DNA of 64,000 nt from the NCBI GenBank assembly GCA_963797835.1, contig CAWCRN010000024.1, positions 124,001 to 188,000 on the forward strand, written 5' to 3'. Positions 26,709-36,160 of this stretch are shown piece after piece (the first letter of the stretch is position 1; every line of letters starts with the position of its first letter). Source of the DNA: JBDTSW01 sp963797835 (lineage in GTDB: Bacteria > Actinomycetota > Thermoleophilia > Solirubrobacterales > 70-9). Below the pieces are notes generated by a model. That model worked only from the letters and a program-made list of their open reading frames with translations. It was not told the DNA's origin and made no database searches. A program made the position numbers and the translations under genes.

Positions 26709-27862
26709 GCGGCGCGGGTGCCGGTGGCGCCGCCGCTCGGCGCGGCCTCAGGGTAGGGCGGGGGCTTGCCCTTCTTCTTGATCACCCGCAGCTGCGTGGA
26801 GGGATCCCAGAAGTTGGCCTCGGCCTGGCTGTCGATCAGGTCGTCGACCGGGGTGCGCGGCGTCTCTCCGTCCAGCCAGCCGTCGCGGTTGTCGGGCCGC
26901 GGGTTGGCGCCGTTGTCGGCCTGGCGGGCGACGTTCAGGCCCAGCTCCTCGAACATCTCGCGGTCCTCTGCCGGCTCGGCGCCCAGGGTGGTGAGGAAGT
27001 TGCCCATCATCACCCCGTTGAGGCCGGCCTTCACCGCCAGGGGCTGGAGCTCGTGCAGGTTCTCCACCCGGCCGCCACAGAGCCGAAACAGGGCGTCGGG
27101 GAGGATCAGCCGGAAGATCGCCACCCACTTCACGACCTCCCAGGGGTCCATCGGGTCGCGGTCGCCGAACTTGGTCCCGGAGCGGGGGTTGAGCAGGTTG
27201 ACAGGTACCGACGTGGGGTTGATCTCGGCCAGCTCGAACGCCATCTCGACCCGCTGGCGCGGGCTCTCGCCCAGGTTGAGGATCCCGCCCACGCAGGTCT
27301 CGAGGCCGGCCTCGCGCACGGCATCGATCGTGCGGATCCGGCCCTCGTAGCGGACCGTCGTGGTCACCTCTTCGTAGTAGGAGCGGGCCGTCTCGACGTT
27401 GTGGTGGACGCGCTGCACGCCGGCGTCGGCGAGGCGGCGGGCGCGCTCCGCCGAGAGGTGGCCCACCGACACGCAGCGCTTCAGGTTCGTGTTCGCCGCG
27501 ACCAGCTTCGCGCCCTCCACGATCGACTCGAAGTCGCGCTTGGAGAGCCCCTGGCCCTGGGTGACCATGCAGAAGCGGTGGGCGCCGGCGGCCTCGGCCG
27601 CGCGAGCGTGCTCGAGGATCTGCTCGGGGCTCATCATCGCGTGCATCGGCGTGTCGGCCTCCGCGTAGCGCGACTGGGCGCAGAAGCCGCAGTCCTCGGC
27701 GCAGCCGCCCGACTTCGCGTTCACGAGCGAGCACATGTCGGTCGAGTCGCCGAAGCGCTCGGTGCGCACCGCCCACGCCCGCTCGACGAGGTCCGAGATC
27801 TCGTCATGGCCCGTCAGCTCGCCGAGGGCGAGCGCCTCTTCGAAGCTGATCAGGGAGGCCAT
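26705..27862 (-). CDS. bioB: biotin synthase
   Basis: Radical SAM enzyme inserting sulfur into dethiobiotin. 385 residues. The [4Fe-4S] radical-SAM motif is GGCAEDCGFCAQS (Cys-x3-Cys-x2-Cys). Further conserved blocks are VHHNVETARSYYEEV, ETCVGGILNLGESPRQR, VPVNLLNPRSGT and the LCGGR arginine/cysteine region that binds the [2Fe-2S] cluster. The C-terminus carries an extra 30-40 residue Pro/Gly-rich tail. First gene of the operon bioB-bioF-MBL-bioD-bioA; no recognisable BirA operator lies in the 68-bp divergent gap. Confidence 0.97.
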   Translation of the reverse strand: MASLISFEEALALGELTGHDEISDLVERAWAVRTERFGDSTDMCSLVNAKSGGCAEDCGFCAQSRYAEADTPMHAMMSPEQILEHARAAEAAGAHRFCMVTQGQGLSKRDFESIVEGAKLVAANTNLKRCVSVGHLSAERARRLADAGVQRVHHNVETARSYYEEVTTTVRYEGRIRTIDAVREAGLETCVGGILNLGESPRQRVEMAFELAEINPTSVPVNLLNPRSGTKFGDRDPMDPWEVVKWVAIFRLILPDALFRLCGGRVENLHELQPLAVKAGLNGVMMGNFLTTLGAEPAEDREMFEELGLNVARQADNGANPRPDNRDGWLDGETPRTPVDDLIDSQAEANFWDPSTQLRVIKKKGKPPPYPEAAPSGGATGTRAA

Positions 27863-27930
27863 CCTGCACGCTGAAGGCTAAGAACGGCGCCGGACGACCC
27901 CGGGGGCCCTATCTTTGACGGTGACGGATC

Positions 27931-29376
27931 TTGGGGTCTTCAGCCATTCCGCTCACGTCCAGGCAGGGACGGGTCGCGGCGCTCGCCGTGGGCGTGCTCG
28001 CGCTTGCCGTGGCCTCGGCCCCCGGGGGCGCACACGGCGAAGGCGGGGGCTCGCAGCGCCCGAACGTGATCGTCGTCATGACCGACGACCAGACGCTCGA
28101 GCAGCTCCGCGTCATGGACACGGTCAGGAACCGCATCGGCGACGCCGGCACGACGTTTCGCAACAGCTTCGTCAACTATCCGCTGTGCTGTCCTTCGCGC
28201 GCCACGTTCCTCACCGGCCAGTACGCGCACAACCACGGCGTCCTTGGTAACAGGGCGCCGCGCGGCGGGTTCGAGGGCTTCGACGACTCCTCCACGCTCG
28301 CGACGTGGCTGCGCGGCAGAGGCTACGCCACCGCGCTGGTGGGCAAGTACCTGAACGGCTACGAGACGGCGCGGCCCAGGTACGTGCCGCCCGGGTGGAG
28401 CGAGTGGTACGCGCCCGTGGGGAAGGTGCACTTCGCCTACGACTACGAGATGAACGAGAACGGCGAGCTCGTCTCCTACGGCAGCCTCCCGCAGGACTAC
28501 AAGCAGGACGTGCTGACGGCGAAGGCCGTGGACTTCGTCGAGCGCCGCGTCCCGAAGCCCAAGCCGTTCTTCCTCTACGCGTCTTTCACGGCGCCGCACC
28601 TGGGCGGCCCACGCGACACACCGCTGCCCCCGTTCGACTGCCGAGGGGCGGTCAAGCCCGCGGTGCGCCACGCGAACGCGTTCAACGGGGAGCCGCTCCC
28701 CGACCCGCCGAGCTTCAACGAGGCGAACGTCAACGACAAGCCGAAGGCGATCCGCCGGCTGCCGAAGCTCCGTGCGAAGGACAGGGAGGCGCTCGAGCGC
28801 AAGTACCGGTGCCAGCTCGAGTCGCTGCTGTCGGTCGACGAGGGCGTCGACGAGATCCTGGACGCGGTGGGCTCGGAGCTCGGCGAGACCTACGTCCTGT
28901 TCACCTCCGACAACGGCTTCTTCCACGGCGAGCACCGGGTCCCGGGGCACAAGGGGAAGGTGTACGAGGAGTCGATCCGCGTCCCGCTACTCGTGCGCGG
29001 CCCGCGCTTCCCGGCCGGACGATCGGTCGGCAACCCGGTGGTGAACGCGGACCTCGCGCCCACCATCGCCAAGCTCGCGGGGGTGAAGCCGGGTCTGCGG
29101 GTCGACGGCCGCTCGCTGGTCCCGTTCGCGCAGCACCCCGGCAGCGCGCCGCTGCGCAACCTGTTCGTGATGGACTCCGGGGCCTACGAGGCGGTTCGCA
29201 CTCCGGGCTTCACCTACGCCGAGCACAGGACCGGGGAGAGGGAGCTCTACGACCTGGGCGAGGACCCGTTCCAGCTCCACTCGGTGCACTCCAACCCCGC
29301 GTACCGGGACAAGCGCCGGAAGTTCGCCCGCGTGCTCGACCGCCTGCGCGACTGCGCCGGCGCGTCCTGCCGGTGA
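27931..29376 (+). CDS. secreted sulfatase
   Basis: A 481-residue arylsulfatase-type hydrolase. The N-terminal signal peptide (hydrophobic run VAALAVGVLALAVASAPGGAHG) targets it outside. The sulfatase core begins PNVIVVMTDDQT (metal-binding Asp pair), and the cysteine to be converted to formylglycine lies in LCCPSRATFLTG, which keeps the C-x-P-S-R rule. Later metal ligands occur in LFTSDNGFFHGEH and GKVYEESIRVPL. The annotated start is TTG 27931; nearby alternatives would shorten the signal peptide. Substrate (sulfated sugar or lipid) unknown. Confidence 0.92.
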   Translation: MGSSAIPLTSRQGRVAALAVGVLALAVASAPGGAHGEGGGSQRPNVIVVMTDDQTLEQLRVMDTVRNRIGDAGTTFRNSFVNYPLCCPSRATFLTGQYAHNHGVLGNRAPRGGFEGFDDSSTLATWLRGRGYATALVGKYLNGYETARPRYVPPGWSEWYAPVGKVHFAYDYEMNENGELVSYGSLPQDYKQDVLTAKAVDFVERRVPKPKPFFLYASFTAPHLGGPRDTPLPPFDCRGAVKPAVRHANAFNGEPLPDPPSFNEANVNDKPKAIRRLPKLRAKDREALERKYRCQLESLLSVDEGVDEILDAVGSELGETYVLFTSDNGFFHGEHRVPGHKGKVYEESIRVPLLVRGPRFPAGRSVGNPVVNADLAPTIAKLAGVKPGLRVDGRSLVPFAQHPGSAPLRNLFVMDSGAYEAVRTPGFTYAEHRTGERELYDLGEDPFQLHSVHSNPAYRDKRRKFARVLDRLRDCAGASCR

Positions 29377-29448
29377 GCCGCGCCTCGTCCAGAGCGCGTA
29401 TCAGCGGGACGAGGCACTGAGGGGGTCGACGCGCTGGCGGCGGGGAAG

Positions 29449-29492
29449 CGTTGTCGGGTTTGTCCCACCTGGTGGGAGCTTTCCGACAACGC
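29449..29492. repeat. dispersed nested palindrome, family B, copy 1
   Basis: Outer 10-bp arms GCGTTGTCGG (29449-29458) and CCGACAACGC (29483-29492). Inner 7-bp arms TCCCACC (29463-29469) and GGTGGGA (29471-29477) around a single T, separated from the outer arms by 4-5 nt bulges. Lies between the convergent sulfatase and glycosylase genes. The second copy is at 56770-56816. Confidence 0.75.
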
Positions 29493-29552
29493 ACGGACTC
29501 GCCCCCCGCTCCCTCACTGATTCTCGTCCCGGCGTGCGCTTCCATGCACCGC

Positions 29553-30188
29553 TTACGCCTCGGCCAGCGGAGCGTTCGCCAGCGACTCCCAGAGGTGGAT
29601 GCAGGCCAGCGTTCGGTGCGGGCGCCACTGCTCGGCGATCCGGGTGAGCTCGCCGGGCTTCGGTAGCTCGTCGAGGCCGTAGCGGACCTGCACCGCCTTG
29701 CGGATCCCGAGGTCGCCGGTGGGCAGGACGTCCGGGCGCTCGAGGAAGAACATCAGGAACATCTGTGCGCTCCACTCGCCGAAGCCGCGGACGGCGACGA
29801 TCTCCTCGATCACCTCATCGTCGGAGAGCTCCTCCAGCTTCTCCAGCTCCAGGGAGCCATCGCGTACGTGCTCGGCGAGGCTGCGCATGTACTCGACCTT
29901 TCGCCCCGACAGGCCGCAGCCGCGCAGGTCCTCCTCCGGCGTAGCGAGCAGCTCCTCGGGCGTCGGATGGCGCCCGCCGTACAGCGCGAGCACCCGGCCG
30001 TGGATCGTGAAGGCGGCCTTGGCGGAGAGCTGCTGCCCGATCACGGTCCGCAGCAGCGTCCCGTATGCGTCGCCCTGCGGCCGTCCGCGCCGGCGGCGCT
30101 CCAGCGACATCTCCCCGTTCTCGGCGATCAGCTCGGCCATCACCGGGTCGGAGGCCGCGAGCGCCGCGTGCGCGCCCCTGGCGGCCAC
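29553..30188 (-). CDS. DNA-3-methyladenine glycosylase II family (AlkA-type)
   Basis: Base-excision repair glycosylase removing alkylated purines. 211 residues from GTG 30188, whose G is shared with the stop of the enoyl-CoA hydratase. The helix-hairpin-helix runs EEIVAVRGFGEWSAQMF and the catalytic aspartate lies in LPTGDLGIRKA. The N-terminal GDAYGTLLRTVIGQQLSAKAA is the conserved family helix. The N-terminal AlkA domain of the E. coli enzyme is absent, as in many bacterial short forms. Confidence 0.9.
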   Translation of the reverse strand: MAARGAHAALAASDPVMAELIAENGEMSLERRRRGRPQGDAYGTLLRTVIGQQLSAKAAFTIHGRVLALYGGRHPTPEELLATPEEDLRGCGLSGRKVEYMRSLAEHVRDGSLELEKLEELSDDEVIEEIVAVRGFGEWSAQMFLMFFLERPDVLPTGDLGIRKAVQVRYGLDELPKPGELTRIAEQWRPHRTLACIHLWESLANAPLAEA

Positions 30189-30979
30189 TACCTTCCCTGC
30201 CAGTCGGGCTTGCGCTTCTCGGCAAAGGCCCGGATCCCCTCCCTGAAGTCCTCCGATGTGAAGCACGAGCGCCGCAGCTCGACGAGCTCGCGCTCCTGCT
30301 CCGGCGTCAGCACCGGGTTTCGGGCCAGGGTCTCGATCGCGCGCTTGTTGCCGCGCGTCGCCAGCGGAGCGTTGGCGGCGATCCTCGCCGCCAGCGCGAC
30401 CCCTGCCTCTTCGACGTCGGACGCGGGCACCACCCTGTTTACGAGGCCGATGGCCTCGGCGTGAGATGCGTCCAGGTTGTCGCCCACGAGGAAGAGCTCC
30501 TTGGTGCTCGCGACCCCGATCACCTCGATGAAGCGCTGGAGCCCGGTGTGTCCGTAGATCAGGCCCAGCCTCGCCGGCGGCATCCCCAGCTTCGCGGCGT
30601 CGGAGCAGACCCGCAGGTCGCAGCGGACCGCAAGCTCGAGGGCGCCGCCCAGGGCGTGCCCGTTGATCGCGGCGACGACGGGGGACGGGTGCGCGCTGAT
30701 CGCCTCCATCGCCGCGTGGAAGGGGTGGGCGACGAGCGCCTCGGCATCCTCGGAGAAGCTCTGGTCGGAGATGCCGCCGATGTCGTAGCCGGCCGAGAAG
30801 ATCGCGCCCTCGCCCGTGATCAGGACGCACCGGGTCGAGACGCCGTCGTCCAGCTCGGGCAGCGTCGAGGCGATCGCGTCGAGGATCGCGTGGTCGAGGG
30901 CGTTCCGTTTGTCCGGGTTCGAGATCGTGAGCCGCGCGACCGCCTCGGCGGGCCGGTCGACGCGCAACTCCCCAGCCAC
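30188..30979 (-). CDS. enoyl-CoA hydratase/isomerase family protein
   Basis: Crotonase-fold acyl-CoA enzyme, 263 residues from GTG 30979, which shares one base with the stop of the upstream biotinyl carrier gene. Oxyanion-hole segments are IFSAGYDIGGI and INGHALGGALELA. The first catalytic glutamate of true hydratases corresponds to ELAVRCD, and the second appears replaced in the KLGMPPARLGLIYGH segment, so it may act as an isomerase or on a specialised substrate. Gene order carrier, crotonase, glycosylase is co-directional and tightly coupled. Confidence 0.88.
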   Translation of the reverse strand: MAGELRVDRPAEAVARLTISNPDKRNALDHAILDAIASTLPELDDGVSTRCVLITGEGAIFSAGYDIGGISDQSFSEDAEALVAHPFHAAMEAISAHPSPVVAAINGHALGGALELAVRCDLRVCSDAAKLGMPPARLGLIYGHTGLQRFIEVIGVASTKELFLVGDNLDASHAEAIGLVNRVVPASDVEEAGVALAARIAANAPLATRGNKRAIETLARNPVLTPEQERELVELRRSCFTSEDFREGIRAFAEKRKPDWQGR

Positions 30980-31194
30980 TACTCGAGCACGACGAGGACG
31001 TCGCCCTCCTGCACCGACTGGCCCTCCTCGCAGCGGATCTCGGCGACCTTTCCGTCGTCCTCGACCTCGACCGGCATCTCCATCTTCATCGACTCGAGGA
31101 TGACCACGGTGTCGCCGTCGGAGACCTCGTCGCCGACCGCGACCTCGACCTTCCAGACGGTCCCCGTGATGTGGGCTTCGACGTTGATCGCCAT
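30979..31194 (-). CDS. biotinyl/lipoyl carrier protein (short BCCP)
   Basis: A 71-residue free-standing biotinyl domain. The modification lysine lies in ILESMKMEMPVEVED (ESMKMEMP), the hallmark of biotin carriers. ATG 31194 begins MAINVEAHITGTVWKV; a longer open frame exists but this is the domain boundary. It could be the carrier subunit for the carboxyltransferase encoded at 55112, whose product lacks its own carrier domain. It needs biotin, made by the operon at 22756-27862. Confidence 0.9.
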   Translation of the reverse strand: MAINVEAHITGTVWKVEVAVGDEVSDGDTVVILESMKMEMPVEVEDDGKVAEIRCEEGQSVQEGDVLVVLE

Positions 31195-31217
31195 GTGGCG
31201 CGGCAGAATAACCCCCC

Positions 31218-31922
31218 GTGCCGCCTGAAGCGCCATCCGCGACGCCGGGGCCCGTCGTCATCGTCGCGGCTCGCGACGAGGCGGATCGGATCGGCGCCAC
31301 CCTGGTCGCGCTCGCCGAGGCCTTTCCCGGCGCCCATGTGGTGGTGGCCGACGACGCCTCTAACGACGCGACCGCCGAGGTGGCGCTCGCGCACGGGGCG
31401 GAGGTGATCTCGCGGGGCCGGCCGCACGGCAAGGGAGCGAACATGACGGCGGCCGCGGCGACCGTGATCGACGAGGCCCGCCCCGACGGCGCCGTCTTCC
31501 TGCTCTGCGACGGCGACCTCGGCGAATCGGCCGTGCGGCTGCGCCCGCTGGTGGATGCGGTGGACGCCGGCGAGGCAGACCTCGCGATAGCCGTCTTCCG
31601 AAGTCGCGTGGGCGGCGGTTTCGGCGTCGCGCTTCGCTACGCGCAGCGAGTGATCGAGCGCCTCTCCGGTTACACGGCAGTGGCGCCGATCTCGGGCCAG
31701 CGTGCCCTCAGCGGGGCGGCGCTGCGGGCCGCCTACCCATTCGCCGCAGGCTATGGGATGGAGATCGGGATCACCGTCGACGTGGTGCGTGCCGGCCTCG
31801 AGGTGCGCGAGATCGAGCTGGACCTCGAGCACCGCGCGACCGGCAGAACCCTGGGCGGCTTCGTCCACCGCGCCCGCCAGCTGCGCGACTTCCGCCGCGT
31901 CGCAAGAGCCAAGCGCGGATAG
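31218..31922 (+). CDS. glycosyltransferase family 2
   Basis: A 234-residue GT-A type glycosyltransferase. Nucleotide-binding start VVIVAARDEADRIG, then VVVADDASND and the metal-binding LLCDGDLGES (DxD-like). The protein is soluble apart from a possible interfacial helix (FAAGYGMEIGITVDVVRA). It resembles glucosyl-3-phosphoglycerate or dolichyl-phosphate sugar synthases, but donor and acceptor cannot be assigned. GTG 31218 lies 23 bp from the divergent biotinyl carrier, so the two share a very small promoter region. Its stop is followed closely by glpK. Confidence 0.83.
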   Translation: MPPEAPSATPGPVVIVAARDEADRIGATLVALAEAFPGAHVVVADDASNDATAEVALAHGAEVISRGRPHGKGANMTAAAATVIDEARPDGAVFLLCDGDLGESAVRLRPLVDAVDAGEADLAIAVFRSRVGGGFGVALRYAQRVIERLSGYTAVAPISGQRALSGAALRAAYPFAAGYGMEIGITVDVVRAGLEVREIELDLEHRATGRTLGGFVHRARQLRDFRRVARAKRG

Positions 31923-31932
31923 CCTGCGGCCC

Positions 31933-33402
31933 GTGATCCTCGCGATCGACCAGGGGACGACCGGCTCGACGGCGCTCGTGTTCGACCGCGCGGGGGAGAT
32001 CGTGGGCCGCGCGTACAGCGAGTTCCGCCAGCACTTCCCGCAGCCCGGATGGGTCGAGCACGACGCCAACGAGATCTGGGGGGTGACGCGGCGGGTCGCC
32101 TCCGAGGCGATCGGCAGCGCCGGCGCCTCCGGCGGCGACCTGGCCGGGATCGGGATCACCAACCAGCGCGAGACCGTGGTCGCCTGGGATCCGAAGACGG
32201 GCGAGCCGGTGCACAACGCGCTCGTCTGGCAGGACCGGCGGACGGCCGCCCGCTGCGACGAGCTGCGCGAGGCCGGGCACTCGGACCTGGTCCGCGAGCG
32301 CACGGGCCTGGTCATCGACCCTTACTTCTCCGGCACCAAGATCGAGTGGCTTCTGGGCAACGTCGACGCCGCGCGCGACGCCGTCTTCGGCACGATCGAC
32401 TCGTGGCTGGTCTTCAAGCTCACCGGCCGCCACGTGACCGACTACTCCAACGCCTCGCGCACGATGCTGTTCGACATCCGCAAGCTGCGCTGGGACCCAG
32501 AGCTGTGCGCGCTGCTCGGCGTGGAGGAGGCCAGCCTGCCCGAGCCGGTGCGCTCGTCGCAGGTGTACGGGCGCACCGACGTCTTCGGCGGGGACGTGCC
32601 GGTGGCAGGGATCGCGGGCGACCAGCAGGCGGCCCTGTTCGGTCAGGCCTGCCTGCGACCGGGCATGGCGAAGAACACCTACGGCACGGGGAGCTTCGTG
32701 CTGCTGAACACCGGGACGGAGGCGCCCGAGCCGGGGGAGGGGCTCCTGACGACCGTCGCATGGGGCCTCGAGGGTCGCACCGACTACGCGCTCGAGGCCT
32801 CGGTCTTCATCACCGGCGCCGCCGTGCAGTGGCTTCGCGACGGCCTCGGGATCATCGAGCGGGCGGCCGAGACCGAGGCCCTGGCGGCCTCGCTCGACTC
32901 CAACGACGGCGTCTACTTCGTGCCCGCCCTCACCGGGCTCGGCTCGCCGCACTGGGACCCCTACGCGCGGGGGACGATCGTGGGCATCACCCGCGGGACC
33001 GGCCGCGCCCACCTCGCCCGCGCGGCGCTGGAGGCGATCGCGTACCAGACGGTCGACGCTGTGCGCGCCCAGGAATCGGCCGCCGGGGAGGAGCTCACGG
33101 AGCTGCGCGCCGACGGCGGCGCGGTGGTGAACTCGTGGCTGATGCAGTTCCAGGCGGACGTTCTCGGCGCCCCGGTGATCGTCCCCGAGATCTCCGAGAC
33201 CACCGCGCTGGGCGCGGGCTACCTCGCCGGGATCGCAACCGGTTTCTGGAACGCCGGCGAGGTCGCCGAGATGTGGCGCGAGGCGGCGCGCTACGAGCCG
33301 CGCATGGCAGCCGGCGAGCGCGAGGAGTTGACGGGGCGGTGGCGTGAGGCGGTGGAGCGCGCGCGCGGATGGGCGAGCGGGGATGAGGCGGGTGCCGAGT
33401 AA
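31933..33402 (+). CDS. glpK: glycerol kinase
   Basis: Phosphorylates glycerol to glycerol 3-phosphate with ATP. 489 residues from GTG 31933 (ILAIDQGTTGSTALVF, phosphate 1 motif), 10 bp after the glycosyltransferase stop. The FGGY signature region includes YFSGTKIEWLL, AGDQQAALFGQ and the catalytic aspartate in that loop; LRADGGAVVNSWLMQFQAD is the adenosine motif. Length and domains are normal. It feeds the acyltransferase immediately downstream with substrate for phospholipid synthesis. Confidence 0.96.
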   Translation: MILAIDQGTTGSTALVFDRAGEIVGRAYSEFRQHFPQPGWVEHDANEIWGVTRRVASEAIGSAGASGGDLAGIGITNQRETVVAWDPKTGEPVHNALVWQDRRTAARCDELREAGHSDLVRERTGLVIDPYFSGTKIEWLLGNVDAARDAVFGTIDSWLVFKLTGRHVTDYSNASRTMLFDIRKLRWDPELCALLGVEEASLPEPVRSSQVYGRTDVFGGDVPVAGIAGDQQAALFGQACLRPGMAKNTYGTGSFVLLNTGTEAPEPGEGLLTTVAWGLEGRTDYALEASVFITGAAVQWLRDGLGIIERAAETEALAASLDSNDGVYFVPALTGLGSPHWDPYARGTIVGITRGTGRAHLARAALEAIAYQTVDAVRAQESAAGEELTELRADGGAVVNSWLMQFQADVLGAPVIVPEISETTALGAGYLAGIATGFWNAGEVAEMWREAARYEPRMAAGEREELTGRWREAVERARGWASGDEAGAE

Positions 33403-33458
33403 CCCCTCCTTCCCGGGCGGGTAGTCCCAGGGGAGCCGCAATCGCCGGCCCCGTTGCC

Positions 33459-34229
33459 ATGGCCGACATCAAGCCGCAGGTCTACAAGGACCCCCGCCCG
33501 GCGGAGTACTTCACGCGCTTCCACGAGCACGTCCGCGCCCATCCGCCCGGCTGGATCTACGAGATGGTGCGGATGATCCTGACCCCGATCGCGATCATCA
33601 TCTATCGCGAGCGGGCGATCGGCACCGCGAACCTGCCGTCCAGCGGTCCCGCGATCGTCGCGCCCAACCACTTCTCGAACATGGACCACTTCTTCGCGGG
33701 CGCCTACGTCCGCCGGAAGATGCAGTTCATGGCGAAGTCGCAGCTCTTCGGCAACCCGATCCTCAACTACATCTTCCGCGTCGGGGGCGTGTTCCCGATC
33801 CGCCGCGGGCACCACGACGACGAGGCGTTCAAGACCGCGCACGCCATCCTCGACCGAGGCAGCTGTGTCCTCATGTACTGCGAGGGTGGGCGCTCGCGGA
33901 CCGGCAAGCTGGGCGAGGCCAAGCCGGGGGTGGGGCGGCTCGCGCTCGAGTCGGGCGTTCCCGTGGTGCCCGTCGCGATCCACGGCTCGCACGGCGTCCG
34001 CCACTGGCGCAAGCTCCGGTTCCCCAAGGTCACCGTTCAGTACGGCGAGCCGATCACCTTCGACGTCGTGCCGGACCCCACCCGGGAGCAGCAGCTCGAG
34101 GCCGCCCAGCGCGTCTTCGCGTCCGTCAAGGAGATGTACGCCGCCCTCGACGAGAAGGGCCGCGCCGGCGTGCTGAAATCGCTGAAGAGCGGTCCGATCT
34201 CCGTCCAGGGCTCCGGCGGCGGCGTTTAG
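33459..34229 (+). CDS. 1-acyl-sn-glycerol-3-phosphate acyltransferase (PlsC-type)
   Basis: Acylates a lysophospholipid or glycerol phosphate. 256 residues with the four acyltransferase blocks: NHFSNMDH (catalytic NHx4D variant), GGVFPIRRG, YCEGGRSR and VPVVPVAIHGSHG. One hydrophobic segment near residues 39-50 (MILTPIAIIIY) may bind the membrane face. Follows glpK in the same direction with a 56-bp gap, forming a small glycerolipid unit. The C-terminal 40 residues are variable. Confidence 0.92.
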   Translation: MADIKPQVYKDPRPAEYFTRFHEHVRAHPPGWIYEMVRMILTPIAIIIYRERAIGTANLPSSGPAIVAPNHFSNMDHFFAGAYVRRKMQFMAKSQLFGNPILNYIFRVGGVFPIRRGHHDDEAFKTAHAILDRGSCVLMYCEGGRSRTGKLGEAKPGVGRLALESGVPVVPVAIHGSHGVRHWRKLRFPKVTVQYGEPITFDVVPDPTREQQLEAAQRVFASVKEMYAALDEKGRAGVLKSLKSGPISVQGSGGGV

Positions 34230-34246
34230 CGCGCCTCCTCCAGGCG

Positions 34247-35153
34247 CTACTCGTAGCTCTCGTCGAGCGTCGGCCAGAGGTCGGGGTCGTTGCTGGGGAT
34301 GATCACCGCCTGCGGGAACTGCTTGGCGAACAGCCGCAGCTCCTGCAGCGAGCGGTTGAACGTGTGGGGATCGAATGGACGCGCAGGGCCGGGGGCGCGG
34401 TCGAGCTGGGAGAGCGTGTAGACGACGATCGCCCGCGATCACGAGGTCGCGGTCGCGCAGCTTGCAGATCACAGACTGGTGGCCGGCCGAGTGACCGGGC
34501 GTATAGGCGAGGCGGACGCTGCCGTCCCCGAACAGGTCGAAGGTCCGGCCGAAGGTCGAGTACGACTCGATCCCCTCCGAGTAGTCGAGCGTGCGGTAGT
34601 CGAACGCGTAGTCGTACTGGCTCGGCACGTAGCCGCGGAGGAGCGGCCGGCTGCCCGAGGTGGCGTCCTCCCACTCGGCCTGCGTCAGGACGAACGTCGC
34701 GCCGGGGAAGTCGGCCATGCCGGACGCGTGATCGAGGTGGAGGTGGGTCATCACCACGAGGCGAATGTCGCGGGAGTCGACGCCGCGCGCGCGCAACTGC
34801 GACGGGAGGTCCTTGCCGTCCTCGAGCGTGGGCTTCAGGTACCAGGCGATCGTGCGGCCGAGGTTCTCCGCGGGCTTGGCCGAGACCGATCCGTGCAGGC
34901 CGGTGTCGACCAGGAAGGGGCCGACCGTCGGGTGCCGGATGAGAAACGCGGTGCAGGGGACCGTCCACCAGCGCGATCGGGGCGTCGCGATCCCCGCCAC
35001 CTTCAGGGACTCGAACGGGCCGCCCGGCCGCTGGAAGTAGCCGGCGGGCTGGGTGACGTGGCCGACAACGATGGGGTCGACGGTCACCGTGGCGCCCTCG
35101 CGCCCCTGGCGAAGCGGCGCGGTGAGCGCTCTCGGCTCGATCTGGACCTTCAT
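34247..35153 (-). CDS. metallo-beta-lactamase fold hydrolase (lactonase-like), one frameshift
   Basis: Predicted di-zinc hydrolase resembling AttM/AiiA-type N-acyl-homoserine lactonases. From ATG 35153 the frame carries FLVDTGLHG, the metal motif MTHLHLDHASG, and the third histidine in YTPGHSAGHQS. The last metal Asp is at LVIAGD. There, near 34437, the frame shifts; the continuation IVVYTLSQLDRAPG through NDPDLWPTLDESYE ends at a TAG at 34249-34247. Reconstructed length about 301 residues. The acyl-lactone substrate is an inference from family resemblance. Confidence 0.85.
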
Positions 35154-35241
35154 GGGGCGGCTCAGGGTAGCGGCGGATCACGAGGGTCCGGCCGCCCTCG
35201 CAGCGGGCGAATGGAGCCTTGCCGCGAATAGAGTCCGGCAC

Positions 35242-36094
35242 GTGGGCGAGCCGTCGCGCATCTTCCGGGAGGGCCTCCTGGACGGGCAGGTCTGCATCGT
35301 CACGGGCGCGGGCACCGGGCTCGGTAAGGCGAGCGCGCTCGAGCTCGGGCGCCTGGGCGCGGCCGTCGCCATCTGCGGCCGGCGCGAGGAGCCGCTCGCC
35401 GAGACCGTCGCCGCGATCGAGGCGGACGGGGGCATGGCGTCGATGGCGACCCTCGACATCCGCGACGAGGACGCGGTGGATGCCTTCGTCGAACAGGTGA
35501 TCTCCGACCACGGGCGTATCGACACGCTGGTCAACAACGCCGGCGGCCAGTTCCTGAGCCCGGCCGAGGCGATCACACCCAAGGGCTTTCGGACGGTGAT
35601 CGAGCTGAACGTGATCGGCACCTGGCTCATGACCCACGCCGCCGCGACCAAGGCGTTCATGCCGCAGGGCGGCGGCAAGGTGCTGAGCGTGACCCTCTCG
35701 CCCCACAACGGGATGCCCGGGATGGTCCACTCGGGGGCTGGGCGCGCGGCCGTCGAGAACATGACCAGGACGCTGTCGGTCGAGTGGGCGCGGTTCGGCA
35801 TCCGTCTCACGGCGCTGGCGGCGGGCCAGTTCGGCACCGAGACGATGCGGACCAAGTACCCGAAGGAGGTCGTCGAGGGCGTCCCGCGCACCGTCCCGCT
35901 CCAGCGCCTGGGAACCGAGGAGGAGTGGGCCTGGCTCGTCGCCTACCTGGCGTCGCGAGGCGGGCGATTTCCACTCGGGCGGGGTGATCACGATGGACGG
36001 CGCCCGCGACAACTGGTTCGGCGCCTGGCCGCCGACCGGCGTCATCGGCGAGGCCGGCGAGCCACCCGCCGAGGAACGCCGCCCGAAGGAGTAG
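35242..36094 (+). CDS. 2,4-dienoyl-CoA reductase-like SDR, one frameshift
   Basis: NAD(P)H-dependent short-chain dehydrogenase. GTG 35242; cofactor motif CIVTGAGTGLGKASALELG; NNAGGQF and the NVIGTWLM strand. The usual Tyr-x3-Lys is replaced by MVHSGAGRAAVENM, the pattern seen in peroxisomal-type 2,4-dienoyl-CoA reductases and trans-2-enoyl-CoA reductases. One extra base near 35955 moves the C-terminus; corrected, it reads GGVITMDGARDNWFGAW and ends at 36094. A role in unsaturated fatty-acid breakdown fits the neighbourhood. Confidence 0.88.
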
Positions 36095-36127
36095 GCCCCG
36101 GGGTTGGGAGTTGGACGGGACGGCTTC

Positions 36128-36160
36128 ACCGAAGTAGCCGCTTTGCATGGAAAGCGCCTA
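36128..36160 (+). repeat. isolated copy of the NTF2-array spacer element
   Basis: Between convergent genes lies CCGCTTTGCATGGAAAGCG, which matches the spacer repeated in the NTF2-like array (CGCTTCGCATGGAATGCG) at most positions, followed by a GC-rich stretch resembling the array leader. No NTF2 gene adjoins it, so it may be a remnant or an independently mobile element. Confidence 0.45.

Noticed and set aside
27863..27930. BirA operator before bioB
   Set aside because: No A/T-rich inverted half-sites of the known BirA type appear in the 68-bp gap; regulation of the bio operon cannot be read.
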